In this document: in pieces, positions 1 to 7,809 of the stretch
Position numbering within the stretch: position 1 is the first letter of the stretch
Layout: the number at the start of each line of letters is the position of its first letter
From: CALECP01 sp964389925
GTDB lineage: Bacteria; Chloroflexota; Anaerolineae; Promineifilales; Promineifilaceae
DNA length: 64,000 nucleotides
Assembly (NCBI GenBank): GCA_964389925.1
Contig: CAYMGE010000007.1
Location: 45,167-109,166 of the forward strand
Reading direction: 5' to 3'
Translations under genes and position numbers: made by a program
The notes under the pieces: model-generated
Database searches by the model: none
Told to the model about the DNA's origin: nothing
Seen by the model: only the letters and a program-made list of their open reading frames with translations

Positions 1-2065
1 GCAGCAACACAACCGCACCCGGATAGGCTTCCGCCAACACCTGCTCGCTGATCGGTGCAGCTTCTGATTGTTGCCAATCTTTTGGATCGATGTCCCAGAA
101 GACGGGCAGATAGTTGAACTCGGCCGCCAACGCCACCCCTTCCGCATCAAACAGACCAAACGGTGGGCGTAACAACCGTTGTCCCGTCGCTATGCCGGTC
201 GTCGCTTCGATGATGAGTTGCGCCTGATTGATCTCGTCAAAAAACGCGCTGCGCTCCAATCCTTTCAGCGTGCGATGTGTCAACGTATGATTGCTGATCT
301 TATGCCCATCCGCGACGATTTGTTGCGCCAGTTCTGGATAGCGTCGGACATTTTGGCCTGTGACAAAGAAGGTTGCTGTCGCATCATACTGTTTAAGCAG
401 CGTGAGGACTTGCTGAGTGTAAGTTGGGTGGGGGCCGTCGTCAAAAGTTAGGTAGATGATGGGGCGATTATCGGCCGAATGTGTCGCCAAATCCAACGTA
501 TCTATCTCGACAACGGGCTGTACGCTGCTCAAGCCAAGATAGGTCAGAGCTGCCTGTCCAACCTCAGCAAAAATCGGCGCGGCGACCTGTGATCCCTCCC
601 CGCCATTTTCGACGATGACCGCGAGTGCCAGCGTCGCTTGTTCACTTTCGATGAAGCCGGTAAACCAAGCGTGTGGCTCCGTATCCTCATCGCCAACCTG
701 TGCCGTTCCCGTTTTGCCGCCCACAACATGTCCGGCGATCTGTGCCTGTGTGCCTGTGCCATCGGTCACGGCGGCGATCATCATCTCGCGCATAGTCGCG
801 GCGGTGGCAGCACTGACGCTGTTGGGCAGCCATGTCGTGGGCTGTGTCTCTTGGGTGGTGCGGGCGTTTGGTGTCTTGACCATTTTCACAAGATACGGGG
901 CGGGAACATTGCCCTCATTGATAATCGTTGCACTCATCAACGCGATGTGCAGCGGCGAGGCAAGCAGTTCACCTTGCCCTATAGCTGTATGTGCGCGAAA
1001 TAGTGCGCTGTTCTCCAAATTCTCCATGCTATTTGCTAGCTGTGCGCCTGCTGTCGTGATCTCCAGTGGTGGCACAACGTTGCGACTAAAACCGAATCCT
1101 TCACTGTATGCAATCATTTGCTCGGCCGACATCTCAGCCCCAATCTCAGCAAACGCCGCATTTGCGGACGTTGCATACGCTCCTGTCACGTCGAGTATGG
1201 ACTCAACGTGGTTATGGTCTTCAATGATACCACCCTCGACTTCGTATGTATAGTACGGAGAACCCTGATCTGTATAGAGTGTGGGGCTGAAATCGAACTG
1301 GGTCTCGGCCGAAATCTGCCCACTGTCCAGCGCAGCCGCCAATGAAACCGTCTTCCAAGTTGAACCCGGCGCATAGAGTCCTTCGGCCGCCCGATTGAAC
1401 AGCGTGTAATCACAGCTATCCGCGCAGGAGAGCAGTTCAGCCCCATAGCTGCGGTCGTTGAGCAAGCGGTTGGGATCAAATGTCGGTGTGCTAGCCAGCG
1501 CATAGACCTCCCCCGTTTCCGCATTCAGAACGACAACCGCGCCGCGCTCACCACCCAGCGCATTGGTCGCCACCTGTTGAATGCGGCTGTCGATGGTCAA
1601 ATGAACGTCGTTGCCAACCTGCTGCCGATTTGCCAAAGCCGCCCAGCGATTGTCGAGCCGCTCGCGCCCTAGCAACGTCTCGTTGTAGGTGTATTCAATA
1701 CCGCTCAATCCCGTGCCGATTTGTGAGACATAGCCGACGAGGTGCGCGGCATAGATGTCGCTGTAAATGCGATAGCCCGCTTCGTCATAGGCGAGCGGCC
1801 GCCCTATGCGGTCATAAATTGTGCCGCGCTCGATCCCTTGCAGATAGGCGACGGTGCGCTGATTCAGACCGGGCGGCAACTGCTCGTAATAACTCGTCGA
1901 AAGGGCTTCACTATCCTGACCATAGCGTTCGGCCGCAGCAAATGGGTCGAGCGCGAGTGGCTCATAGGGACGAAAGAGCGGCCAACGCACTGCGCCCCAC
2001 AGCGCAATACCGACTAAAATAGCAACGACAATCGTAATATGCTGAATGCGATGGGTGAGTGTCAT
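1..2065 (-). CDS. Class B penicillin-binding protein fused to a NodB polysaccharide deacetylase domain (3' end outside window)
   Basis: The first part is a D,D-transpeptidase of the PbpA/FtsI type that cross-links peptidoglycan at the outer membrane face. After an N-terminal membrane segment (about residues 7-25), the active-site motifs are STWK (235-238), SAN (300-302) and KTGT (from K451). The same frame continues without a stop through a short linker into a NodB domain: TFDDGP near residue 540, then SNHTLTH, then RPPFG. These are deacetylase motifs 1-3, so the protein probably also removes acetyl groups from cell-wall glycan. At least 688 residues are visible and the stop lies beyond base 1. 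The ATG overlaps the TGA of the upstream rodA-type gene (ATGA), so the pair is translationally coupled. I checked frame continuity codon by codon across the junction (about 440-620). The two domains are clear; their joint role in wall remodelling is inferred. Confidence 0.9.
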   Translation of the reverse strand, partial: MTLTHRIQHITIVVAILVGIALWGAVRWPLFRPYEPLALDPFAAAERYGQDSEALSTSYYEQLPPGLNQRTVAYLQGIERGTIYDRIGRPLAYDEAGYRIYSDIYAAHLVGYVSQIGTGLSGIEYTYNETLLGRERLDNRWAALANRQQVGNDVHLTIDSRIQQVATNALGGERGAVVVLNAETGEVYALASTPTFDPNRLLNDRSYGAELLSCADSCDYTLFNRAAEGLYAPGSTWKTVSLAAALDSGQISAETQFDFSPTLYTDQGSPYYTYEVEGGIIEDHNHVESILDVTGAYATSANAAFAEIGAEMSAEQMIAYSEGFGFSRNVVPPLEITTAGAQLANSMENLENSALFRAHTAIGQGELLASPLHIALMSATIINEGNVPAPYLVKMVKTPNARTTQETQPTTWLPNSVSAATAATMREMMIAAVTDGTGTQAQIAGHVVGGKTGTAQVGDEDTEPHAWFTGFIESEQATLALAVIVENGGEGSQVAAPIFAEVGQAALTYLGLSSVQPVVEIDTLDLATHSADNRPIIYLTFDDGPHPTYTQQVLTLLKQYDATATFFVTGQNVRRYPELAQQIVADGHKISNHTLTHRTLKGLERSAFFDEINQAQLIIEATTGIATGQRLLRPPFGLFDAEGVALAAEFNYLPVFWDIDPKDWQQSEAAPISEQVLAEAYPGAVVLL

Positions 2066-3453
2066 CCGTGTTTTTCCTCAAGGCGTAGGGCGAGGGCGAG
2101 AACGATGCCGATCTCGGCCGAGTTAACCAACAGTGCCACGCCGCCTTTGCTCATAAACGGCACGGTGATGCCGGTCATAATCGTCAAGTTAAACGTGCCG
2201 GTCGCCATAAAGAACATCTGACAACACAGATGTGTCACAATCCCGATGATGACGATCCGTTCAAAGAGTTGATAAGCTGGCAACAAAAGTGCCACTCGCA
2301 ACATGCGCCAAAAAAGTAGCAAATAGAGCGTAAACAAAATTGCGATCACGACGAGACCAAACTCTTCGGCCGTTGCCGCTAAAATAAAGTCAGACAAACC
2401 TAACGGGATAAACTCAGAATGTCCAAACCCGGCCCCTTGCCCCCATAACCCCCCTTCAATCGCGCCGTAGATCGCCTGCTGTAGCTGAATGCCGGAGCTG
2501 ACATAGATTGGCTCGCCCCAAAATGGCGAAATCTCCGTACTCCATGGATTGCGAAACGCCATCCAGCGATCAACGACGCGCACGGGCAGCGAGACAAACT
2601 GCATCAATATCACCCCCAATATCGCGCTGACCGCGATGCCCGACACAGCGATGCTCAAAAAGGCGCGTGTCTGCAACCCCGTATACAACAAAACGAGCAG
2701 CAGGGGGGTCAAAACGAGCAGTGCGCCGAGGTCAGCCATCCAAAAGAGTAGGAGTGCGGCGATGCCAAAAACGAGCAAGCCGGGCAGTAGATAAATCGGT
2801 CGCGGATAAGTCAAAAATCCAAACACATGTTCCGAACTGCCCGCATCCTCGCCCACATAGTCGATATACCACGCTAAAAAGAAGATCAGGGCAACTTTGA
2901 CAAGCTCGGTCGTCTGAATCGCCAGCGTATTTGCGACAGACAGATTAATCGTTGCACCTGTCGCTTCGTCCGCTTGCCCAAACAAAATCGTGATAACCAG
3001 CAAAAAGAGGCTGCCCGCCATCATAATCAGCACGGTGTAGCGATTTCGCATCAGGCGTTCGATGATCTGGGGGAAGAGCAGCAGGAATGCGATGATGACA
3101 CAGCCCGGCCAAAGACCACGCTGGATTTGCTGATTTGCCAACAGTGTGCCACCGACGAGATTGACCATGATTAGCCCAAACGCGAGGATCATGGCGAGCA
3201 GAGGCCAAATCAATTGATTCCCGCGCAGTCGCCGGAGGCAGAGCGCAAAATGAATCCCCCAGACTGGCACTGCGTAACTGAGGGTCAGCGCGACCACGAT
3301 GCCTATTGCAGCCAGCGGTGCAGCGTCATTTTGCAACTGCTTGGCGATTTCGGTCATGGCAAAGCCGAGAACAGCAATAGCGGTGGTGATACCGAGCAGG
3401 GTCGCCTCAGTGGGGCGGAAATTCGGCCGAAAACGCGGCGCACGACGTACCAT
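2062..3453 (-). CDS. rodA: FtsW/RodA/SpoVE-family peptidoglycan polymerase
   Basis: SEDS-family integral membrane glycosyltransferase that polymerises lipid II glycan strands and works with a partner class B PBP. The 463-residue protein has about ten to twelve hydrophobic segments. The C-terminal half shows family features: a long extracytoplasmic loop with GLWGQGAGFG, then FILAATAEEFG and, near the end, GITVPFMSKGG. The next gene downstream is its expected PBP partner (ATGA overlap), and its own start overlaps the stop of the small FHA gene (TAATG). The order FHA, FHA, SEDS, PBP matches the actinobacterial fhaA-fhaB-rodA-pbpA cluster, which favours RodA-like elongation over FtsW; the sequence alone does not settle this. 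Confidence 0.9.
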   Translation of the reverse strand: MVRRAPRFRPNFRPTEATLLGITTAIAVLGFAMTEIAKQLQNDAAPLAAIGIVVALTLSYAVPVWGIHFALCLRRLRGNQLIWPLLAMILAFGLIMVNLVGGTLLANQQIQRGLWPGCVIIAFLLLFPQIIERLMRNRYTVLIMMAGSLFLLVITILFGQADEATGATINLSVANTLAIQTTELVKVALIFFLAWYIDYVGEDAGSSEHVFGFLTYPRPIYLLPGLLVFGIAALLLFWMADLGALLVLTPLLLVLLYTGLQTRAFLSIAVSGIAVSAILGVILMQFVSLPVRVVDRWMAFRNPWSTEISPFWGEPIYVSSGIQLQQAIYGAIEGGLWGQGAGFGHSEFIPLGLSDFILAATAEEFGLVVIAILFTLYLLLFWRMLRVALLLPAYQLFERIVIIGIVTHLCCQMFFMATGTFNLTIMTGITVPFMSKGGVALLVNSAEIGIVLALALRLEEKHG

Positions 3454-3902
3454 TATGCCTGCGCTCCTTCGATCAGCTCAAATGTCACCGACCCAATCGT
3501 AATTTTGTCATGCGTATTCAACGGGGACTCTGCCTTATGCAGCTTTGTTCCATTGATAAGCGTGCCATACGAACTCATGTCGCGCAGATGCCAATTGACA
3601 CCGTCGTACAAAAATTTCGCGTGTGAGCTTGAAACGGTGGCATCGTCGATAATCAGCGTGTTGTCGTCGCCGCGCCCGATTGTCGTTTGCGGGTCGAGCG
3701 CGAAGGTTGTGCCAAAGGGCATCGCGGTGTTATCGGCCGATGTAACGCGCAGATAGCCGGGCCGAAAGCGTTTGATCTGGTCACCCGCTGGCACATGCTG
3801 CACCATCTCTTTGCGAACTGCTCGCAAAATGAGCAGCAAAAAGAGAAAGAGCAGCAAAACAAAGATAATACGAAAAATTAAGTGAGCGGAATACCAAGCC
3901 AT
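3453..3902 (-). CDS. Membrane-anchored FHA-domain protein, FhaB-like
   Basis: A short 149-residue protein with one N-terminal membrane helix (about residues 8-27) and a C-terminal forkhead-associated domain that binds phosphothreonine. FHA signature residues are visible: IGRGDDN (about 75-81), SSSHA and YGTLINGT. In Mycobacterium, FhaB of the same architecture sits between fhaA and rodA and links Ser/Thr kinase signalling to cell-wall growth. Here its stop overlaps the rodA-type ATG (TAATG), so it is in the same operon. No PstP-type phosphatase gene lies between it and rodA. A kinase partner would be expected nearby but is not in the window. Confidence 0.85.
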   Translation of the reverse strand: MAWYSAHLIFRIIFVLLLFLFLLLILRAVRKEMVQHVPAGDQIKRFRPGYLRVTSADNTAMPFGTTFALDPQTTIGRGDDNTLIIDDATVSSSHAKFLYDGVNWHLRDMSSYGTLINGTKLHKAESPLNTHDKITIGSVTFELIEGAQA

Positions 3903-3931
3903 TTATGACCTCATTATCAAAACGCAACTGC

Positions 3932-5272
3932 TCAGGCTGGTCTTCCGACCGAGCCTGTTGGTGTGTAAAAGCGCAAAATCGCGCAGCCTTTTTCGTGGCG
4001 CGTCGGCCGATCCCTTTCCAGCGATGCCAACACAATCTCGTCCCCATCCGACAACGTGTGTCCCCAAGAGCCGCCAATGCGTGCGCCGTTGGCAAACGTA
4101 CCGTTGGTCGATGGCTTGCCGTTGTAGCCATCGTAGAGCTTGAACACGCCGTCCTCAAAGCGGATGTGGGCGTGTTTGCTGCTGACGAGTCCGGCCTTCT
4201 GGACGGCAGGGATGGTGATGTGGATGTCGCAGTCGGCCGAGCGTCCCAACACAACGACCTCTTTCTCGATCAGCCACTTCTGCCCGTCATTTGTCGCAAT
4301 CAGCATTCCCTCAACTGGCAGTGCCGACGATGGTAGTGGTGCTGTCGCTACCTGATTCTCTTCGACAAATTCGTAGACAATCTTGACCTCGTAGGGCGTG
4401 TAGTCTTCGCTGGGATGCAGTTCGATCACGGGTTTGCCCGAAAGCGCATACCGTTCACGGTTTAGGCGTTTGTTGCGGCCGAAGACCTCCTCGATCAGTG
4501 TACGCGCTAGCTGTTGGCTAAACTGCTGGGTGACCCCCTGAAATCGCTGCTCAAATAGCGACGTATTGACGTAAATACGATACAAATTTGGCAAATAGCT
4601 GACGTGACGCAACTCACGATGCGCCTTTTTGTCAAATGCACAGGTTAGGAGTTCTCGCTCGACGCGCCGTGCGTCTACCTCAGACTGAAAGAGTTGCTGG
4701 ATTCGTGTGACCAGTGAGGGGCGTGAAGCGTTATTGGGTAGTTCTGCTGGCGATGTTTCCTCTAGGAGCAACGGCATGTCTAAAGGGGGTTGCGTTTTCT
4801 CGCGTCGTGGGGTGACATCTGACGGCACGCTCGTCTTCTGCGTCCGATTGGCACGGTCGTGACTGAGCAGCAGGCGTGACATACGGCGCAGTTCGCGGTC
4901 AGGGCGTTTTTCAGCAATTTTATTGACAAAAGACGACAGCGAGTTACAAAGTTGAACAATATCCTTTAACACAGGTGCTTCGGTTTTTATCGCTGTCTCG
5001 CCAAAGAAAAATGGGTGTATCGAGTAATTTTGACCCAATATGTCTTCGATAGTGGCACAGGCTGAATACAGCAATTCATCGTCTGCTCGTTCCCCAATGA
5101 TTGCGACTAAAATCGTCTCGGCCGTCAACAACACCATGTCAACAGGCACTTGATAATTTAACCCCACCAATCCATAAACGGTTCCCGTATGCTTTTCCGC
5201 GACCGCCTCTAAGGCGGCAACGACATCGGGGTTTGCTTTGGCTGATCCATACACAATATCTGCATTCTTCAT
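3932..5272 (-). CDS. FhaA-like protein: DUF3662-type domain plus C-terminal FHA domain
   Basis: 446 residues in three parts. Residues 1-130 are an uncharacterised alpha/beta region, perhaps faintly NERD-like. Residues about 185-310 match the FhaA N-terminal type (DUF3662), with LPNLYRIYVN and a final region where Asp/Tyr-rich sequence leads into the linker. Residues about 325-440 form an FHA domain with GRSADCDI, SSKHAHI and STNGTFANG. FhaA proteins bind phosphothreonine on wall-synthesis regulators such as the MurJ pseudokinase. This is the first gene of the minus-strand cluster. A TATGAT box lies about 10 bases upstream of the ATG, so the transcript may be almost leaderless. The extra N-terminal 180 residues are not part of the usual FhaA layout. 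Confidence 0.8.
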   Translation of the reverse strand: MKNADIVYGSAKANPDVVAALEAVAEKHTGTVYGLVGLNYQVPVDMVLLTAETILVAIIGERADDELLYSACATIEDILGQNYSIHPFFFGETAIKTEAPVLKDIVQLCNSLSSFVNKIAEKRPDRELRRMSRLLLSHDRANRTQKTSVPSDVTPRREKTQPPLDMPLLLEETSPAELPNNASRPSLVTRIQQLFQSEVDARRVERELLTCAFDKKAHRELRHVSYLPNLYRIYVNTSLFEQRFQGVTQQFSQQLARTLIEEVFGRNKRLNRERYALSGKPVIELHPSEDYTPYEVKIVYEFVEENQVATAPLPSSALPVEGMLIATNDGQKWLIEKEVVVLGRSADCDIHITIPAVQKAGLVSSKHAHIRFEDGVFKLYDGYNGKPSTNGTFANGARIGGSWGHTLSDGDEIVLASLERDRPTRHEKGCAILRFYTPTGSVGRPA

Positions 5273-5449
5273 ACCATTATCATATATCGCATCTGCCTAT
5301 TACTGTACAACCCGTTGGGTCAGATTGCCGACAATTGCAGACAAACAAATTCACTCTCCTCACACATCGTTTTCTCACAAATGACCTTGCACCATTTTTG
5401 GGGTGATTTTGCGGCCGAAACGCGGTCTCTCCCCCACTTGACTCATTAT

Positions 5450-5466
5450 GAATACATCGTGTATTC
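5450..5466. promoter_or_regulatory. Perfect inverted repeat GAATACA-tcg-TGTATTC
   Basis: A 7-bp perfect dyad with a 3-base spacer, extended by one T:A pair. Outside it, CCCCCAC (about 5430-5437) and GTGGGAG (about 5471-5478) can form a second arm pair, giving a possible cruciform or a binding site for a dimeric repressor between two divergent operons. No protein can be assigned to it. Confidence 0.35.
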
Positions 5467-5550
5467 AATTTGTGGGAGGAATGAGCAACCAACCAGCAAA
5501 GCGTAAATATCGCTTTTCAGCAGTCAGAGAATGCGCCATAATCCCGTGTC

Positions 5551-5569
5551 CACTGAGCTTGTCGAAGTG
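5551..5569. repeat. REP-like sequence CACTGAGCTTGTCGAAGTG
   Basis: A short imperfect palindrome of the CACTG...CAGTG/CTTCGACAAGCTCAG type that is common as an extragenic repeat in many environmental bacterial genomes. Only one copy was noticed in the window. Confidence 0.35.
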
Positions 5570-5620
5570 AGAAAGCAGACTTAATCTGTCAAATTGACAA
5601 CAGCCTGAAAGCCACGTAAG

Positions 5621-6643
5621 GTGAAAATGGAAAATTGGAAGTTAGGTCGCTGGGTAGCGACGCTTGTTTGGCTATGTCTAATGAGTTGTAGCAATTTAGT
5701 GGTGATTGAGCCGACGATTCTGCCATCCGCCACGTCAGTTTCATCCCCAACAACAACGCCAACAAATGTACCAACGGCAACGATGGCGCGAACATTGCCA
5801 CCGCCGCCAACGTTCACATCGGCCGCAACTGCAATTATTCCCACCACGTCACCACCAACGCTAGAGCCAACCGAAATCCCAACGCTAGAGCCAACAGCGA
5901 CGATAGAGGAAGCGGTCACATTCGATGAGAATGATTGTTTGCCCCGTGCTGAGGTAACAAACGCACAGGCTCCTCTACGTGTGACAGGCGTAGATTGGGC
6001 GCGACCTCCCGCTTGGCAAAATGAAGTTTTCTCAGGGCGGGGCGCAAATAGTTTGATTCATCTAGGCTTTGATGTTGAGGGCAACCCCGAACCGATTGCC
6101 GAGATTCTCGACGTGCTGGACAAACACAATGTGAAAACGACGATGTTTATTCTCGGACGCTGGGCAGATGCTAATCCCGCGTGGATCGAGCAGTTTGTGC
6201 AGCGTGGTCATGAACTCGCCAATCACACCTACACGCACGGTAATATGAAAGAGATGGATGCGGCAACCGTGCAAGACGAGCTGAATCGTGTGGAAGATAT
6301 TGTGCAACGCTTGACGGGCAAGACGACAAAGCCGTGGTTGCGTCCCCCGTTTGGCTCGCGCTCTGACGTGAGCCTTGCCGCTGCCTACGAAGCAGGCTGG
6401 ACAACCGTCATCTGGTCGGGCAGCCCGGAAGATTGGCGGCCTGAATTCGACGAAGACCAAATGTGCCGCACGTTGATGGCATCGAGCCATGCGGGTGGCA
6501 TTCTTTACGCGCATACGGGACGCTCCGAAATGCCCGCCGTTATCGACCGCTATATCGGCACGATGCAGCAGCGTGGCTTTACATTTGTGCCACTGACCGT
6601 TTTATTAAGTGAGAATCCGATGATCTATCTGGTGGAGGAGTAA
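5621..6643 (+). CDS. Lipoprotein with NodB-type polysaccharide deacetylase domain
   Basis: 340 residues: a signal peptide ending in a lipobox (LMSC, Cys about 23), a Thr/Pro-rich linker (about 30-95) and a NodB homology domain (about 140-330), so it is a surface-anchored carbohydrate deacetylase candidate. Motif 2 (NHTYTH), motif 3 (RPPFGSR) and a final YAHTG are present. Motif 1 reads GFDVEGN instead of TFDDGP: the first Asp is kept but the second, a metal ligand in classical members, is Val. Activity or metal use may therefore differ. The start is a GTG at 5621; an ATG at 5627 is an alternative, with AAGGTG just upstream. The stop overlaps the next ATG (TAATG). Confidence 0.82.
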   Translation: MKMENWKLGRWVATLVWLCLMSCSNLVVIEPTILPSATSVSSPTTTPTNVPTATMARTLPPPPTFTSAATAIIPTTSPPTLEPTEIPTLEPTATIEEAVTFDENDCLPRAEVTNAQAPLRVTGVDWARPPAWQNEVFSGRGANSLIHLGFDVEGNPEPIAEILDVLDKHNVKTTMFILGRWADANPAWIEQFVQRGHELANHTYTHGNMKEMDAATVQDELNRVEDIVQRLTGKTTKPWLRPPFGSRSDVSLAAAYEAGWTTVIWSGSPEDWRPEFDEDQMCRTLMASSHAGGILYAHTGRSEMPAVIDRYIGTMQQRGFTFVPLTVLLSENPMIYLVEE

Positions 6644-7800
6644 TGTTTCGACTTTTACAATTATTGCTTTTAAGCGCATTGATCGCGCTTGTGATTTCAT
6701 GTGGAGAGCAAGATGCCCCACCACAAGCCAATACACCACAGCCCGTTGCCGATATCGTGACGAACACGGCCGAAGCCGCACAGCCAACCACGTCGGCCGA
6801 GCCAACCGATGTCATCATCGTGGATGAAGAGCTAAATGAGCCAACGATCAATGCTGCACCACCTACGTTAACGGCTGTTCCAACCTCTACGCCACGCCCT
6901 GCGACCAATACGCCGACGGCAACCGCCACACCGACAGAAACCCCAACGCCCGTCTATACGCCAACGCCGACGATTGCCCCCACTTGGACACCCGGCCCAC
7001 GCAACGCGGCGCGTCCGCCTGTCAATGCGTCGCCGGGCAACCCACAACCCTACTTGTCTCGCTATCAGTTAGTCGCCTTTTACGGCAGTCCGTGGGGACG
7101 TGCGCTCGGCATTCTCGGCAACTACCCGCGCAAGCAGATGACGAGCTACATCAATGGCCTCATTGCGGAGTATCAACCGCTCGATAGCCGTCATGCGATG
7201 TGTGCCTACCACATGGTAACGACCGTTGCGAATACCAACCCGCCGGAGTATCGGCATGTCGTCGATCTACCGACGATTGAAGTGTGGATCGCCTCATCCG
7301 ACATCTACGAGTGCGCCAACATTCTCGATGTGCAACCGGGGCGCGTGACGATTCAAGAGGAGTTTGAGCGCATCAAGCATTTCCTGCGCCATCCACATAC
7401 CCATATGGCGGTTGATCCAGAGTTTGATATGAATGATGAGCAGATTCCGGGCATCAGCATCGGTCAGATGCCGTCTGAGGACATCAACTGGCTACAGGGC
7501 GAGTTGCAGAAAATTGCAATGGAGATTGGAGTGAACAAGGTGCTGATTATTCATCAGTTTAAGGATTCGATGATCCCGGACAAAGAGAATATCCGAGATT
7601 TCCCTAATGTTGAGCTAGTGATCGATTCCGATGGAACCTATCGCACCGATGTAAAACTGAAAAACTACTGGCAATATGCGGCCGAACCGGCCTTCGAGTA
7701 TGGTGGCATCAAGCATTTCTTTGTCTATGACGACTATCTGCTCACGCCAGAGCAAACACAGTCGCTTAACCCGCGTCCGGCGGTTATTATTTATCAGTAG
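6643..7800 (+). CDS. Lipoprotein of unknown function with Pro/Thr-rich linker
   Basis: 385 residues. A lipoprotein signal (VISC, Cys about 20) is followed by an acidic then Pro/Thr-rich spacer to about residue 125 and a globular domain of about 255 residues (SRYQLVAFYGSPWGRALG ... AVIIYQ). The globular part alternates strands and helices like a TIM barrel (VAFYGSP, MTTVANTNP, VDPEFDM, VLIIHQF, VELVIDSDG, FFVYDDY) with several conserved-looking Asp/Glu residues, so a glycosidase-like fold is possible. I cannot name the family. It is coupled to the preceding NodB lipoprotein (TAATG, with GGAGGAG upstream), so the two probably act together at the cell surface. Confidence 0.8.
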   Translation: MFRLLQLLLLSALIALVISCGEQDAPPQANTPQPVADIVTNTAEAAQPTTSAEPTDVIIVDEELNEPTINAAPPTLTAVPTSTPRPATNTPTATATPTETPTPVYTPTPTIAPTWTPGPRNAARPPVNASPGNPQPYLSRYQLVAFYGSPWGRALGILGNYPRKQMTSYINGLIAEYQPLDSRHAMCAYHMVTTVANTNPPEYRHVVDLPTIEVWIASSDIYECANILDVQPGRVTIQEEFERIKHFLRHPHTHMAVDPEFDMNDEQIPGISIGQMPSEDINWLQGELQKIAMEIGVNKVLIIHQFKDSMIPDKENIRDFPNVELVIDSDGTYRTDVKLKNYWQYAAEPAFEYGGIKHFFVYDDYLLTPEQTQSLNPRPAVIIYQ

Positions 7801-7809
7801 TTGTGCGGC

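Larger units (their letters stand above)
5273..5620. other. Intergenic stretch between divergent cell-wall gene sets
   Basis: 348 bases with no convincing gene. It holds the likely promoter of the fhaA-like cluster at its left end, a dyad at 5450-5466, a CGGCCGA site at 5411 and a REP-like sequence at 5551-5569. Short ORFs here lack ribosome binding sites and similarity to anything I know. Confidence 0.6.

Noticed and set aside
615..1253. 212-codon plus-strand frame opposite the PBP gene
   Set aside because: It is a mirror of the penicillin-binding protein on the minus strand, whose motifs are all present; the plus-strand product has no ribosome site or domain.
5551..5569. CACTGAGCTTGTCGAAGTG considered as a specific operator
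   Set aside because: It belongs to a REP-like sequence class widespread in environmental bacteria, so it is listed as a repeat only.
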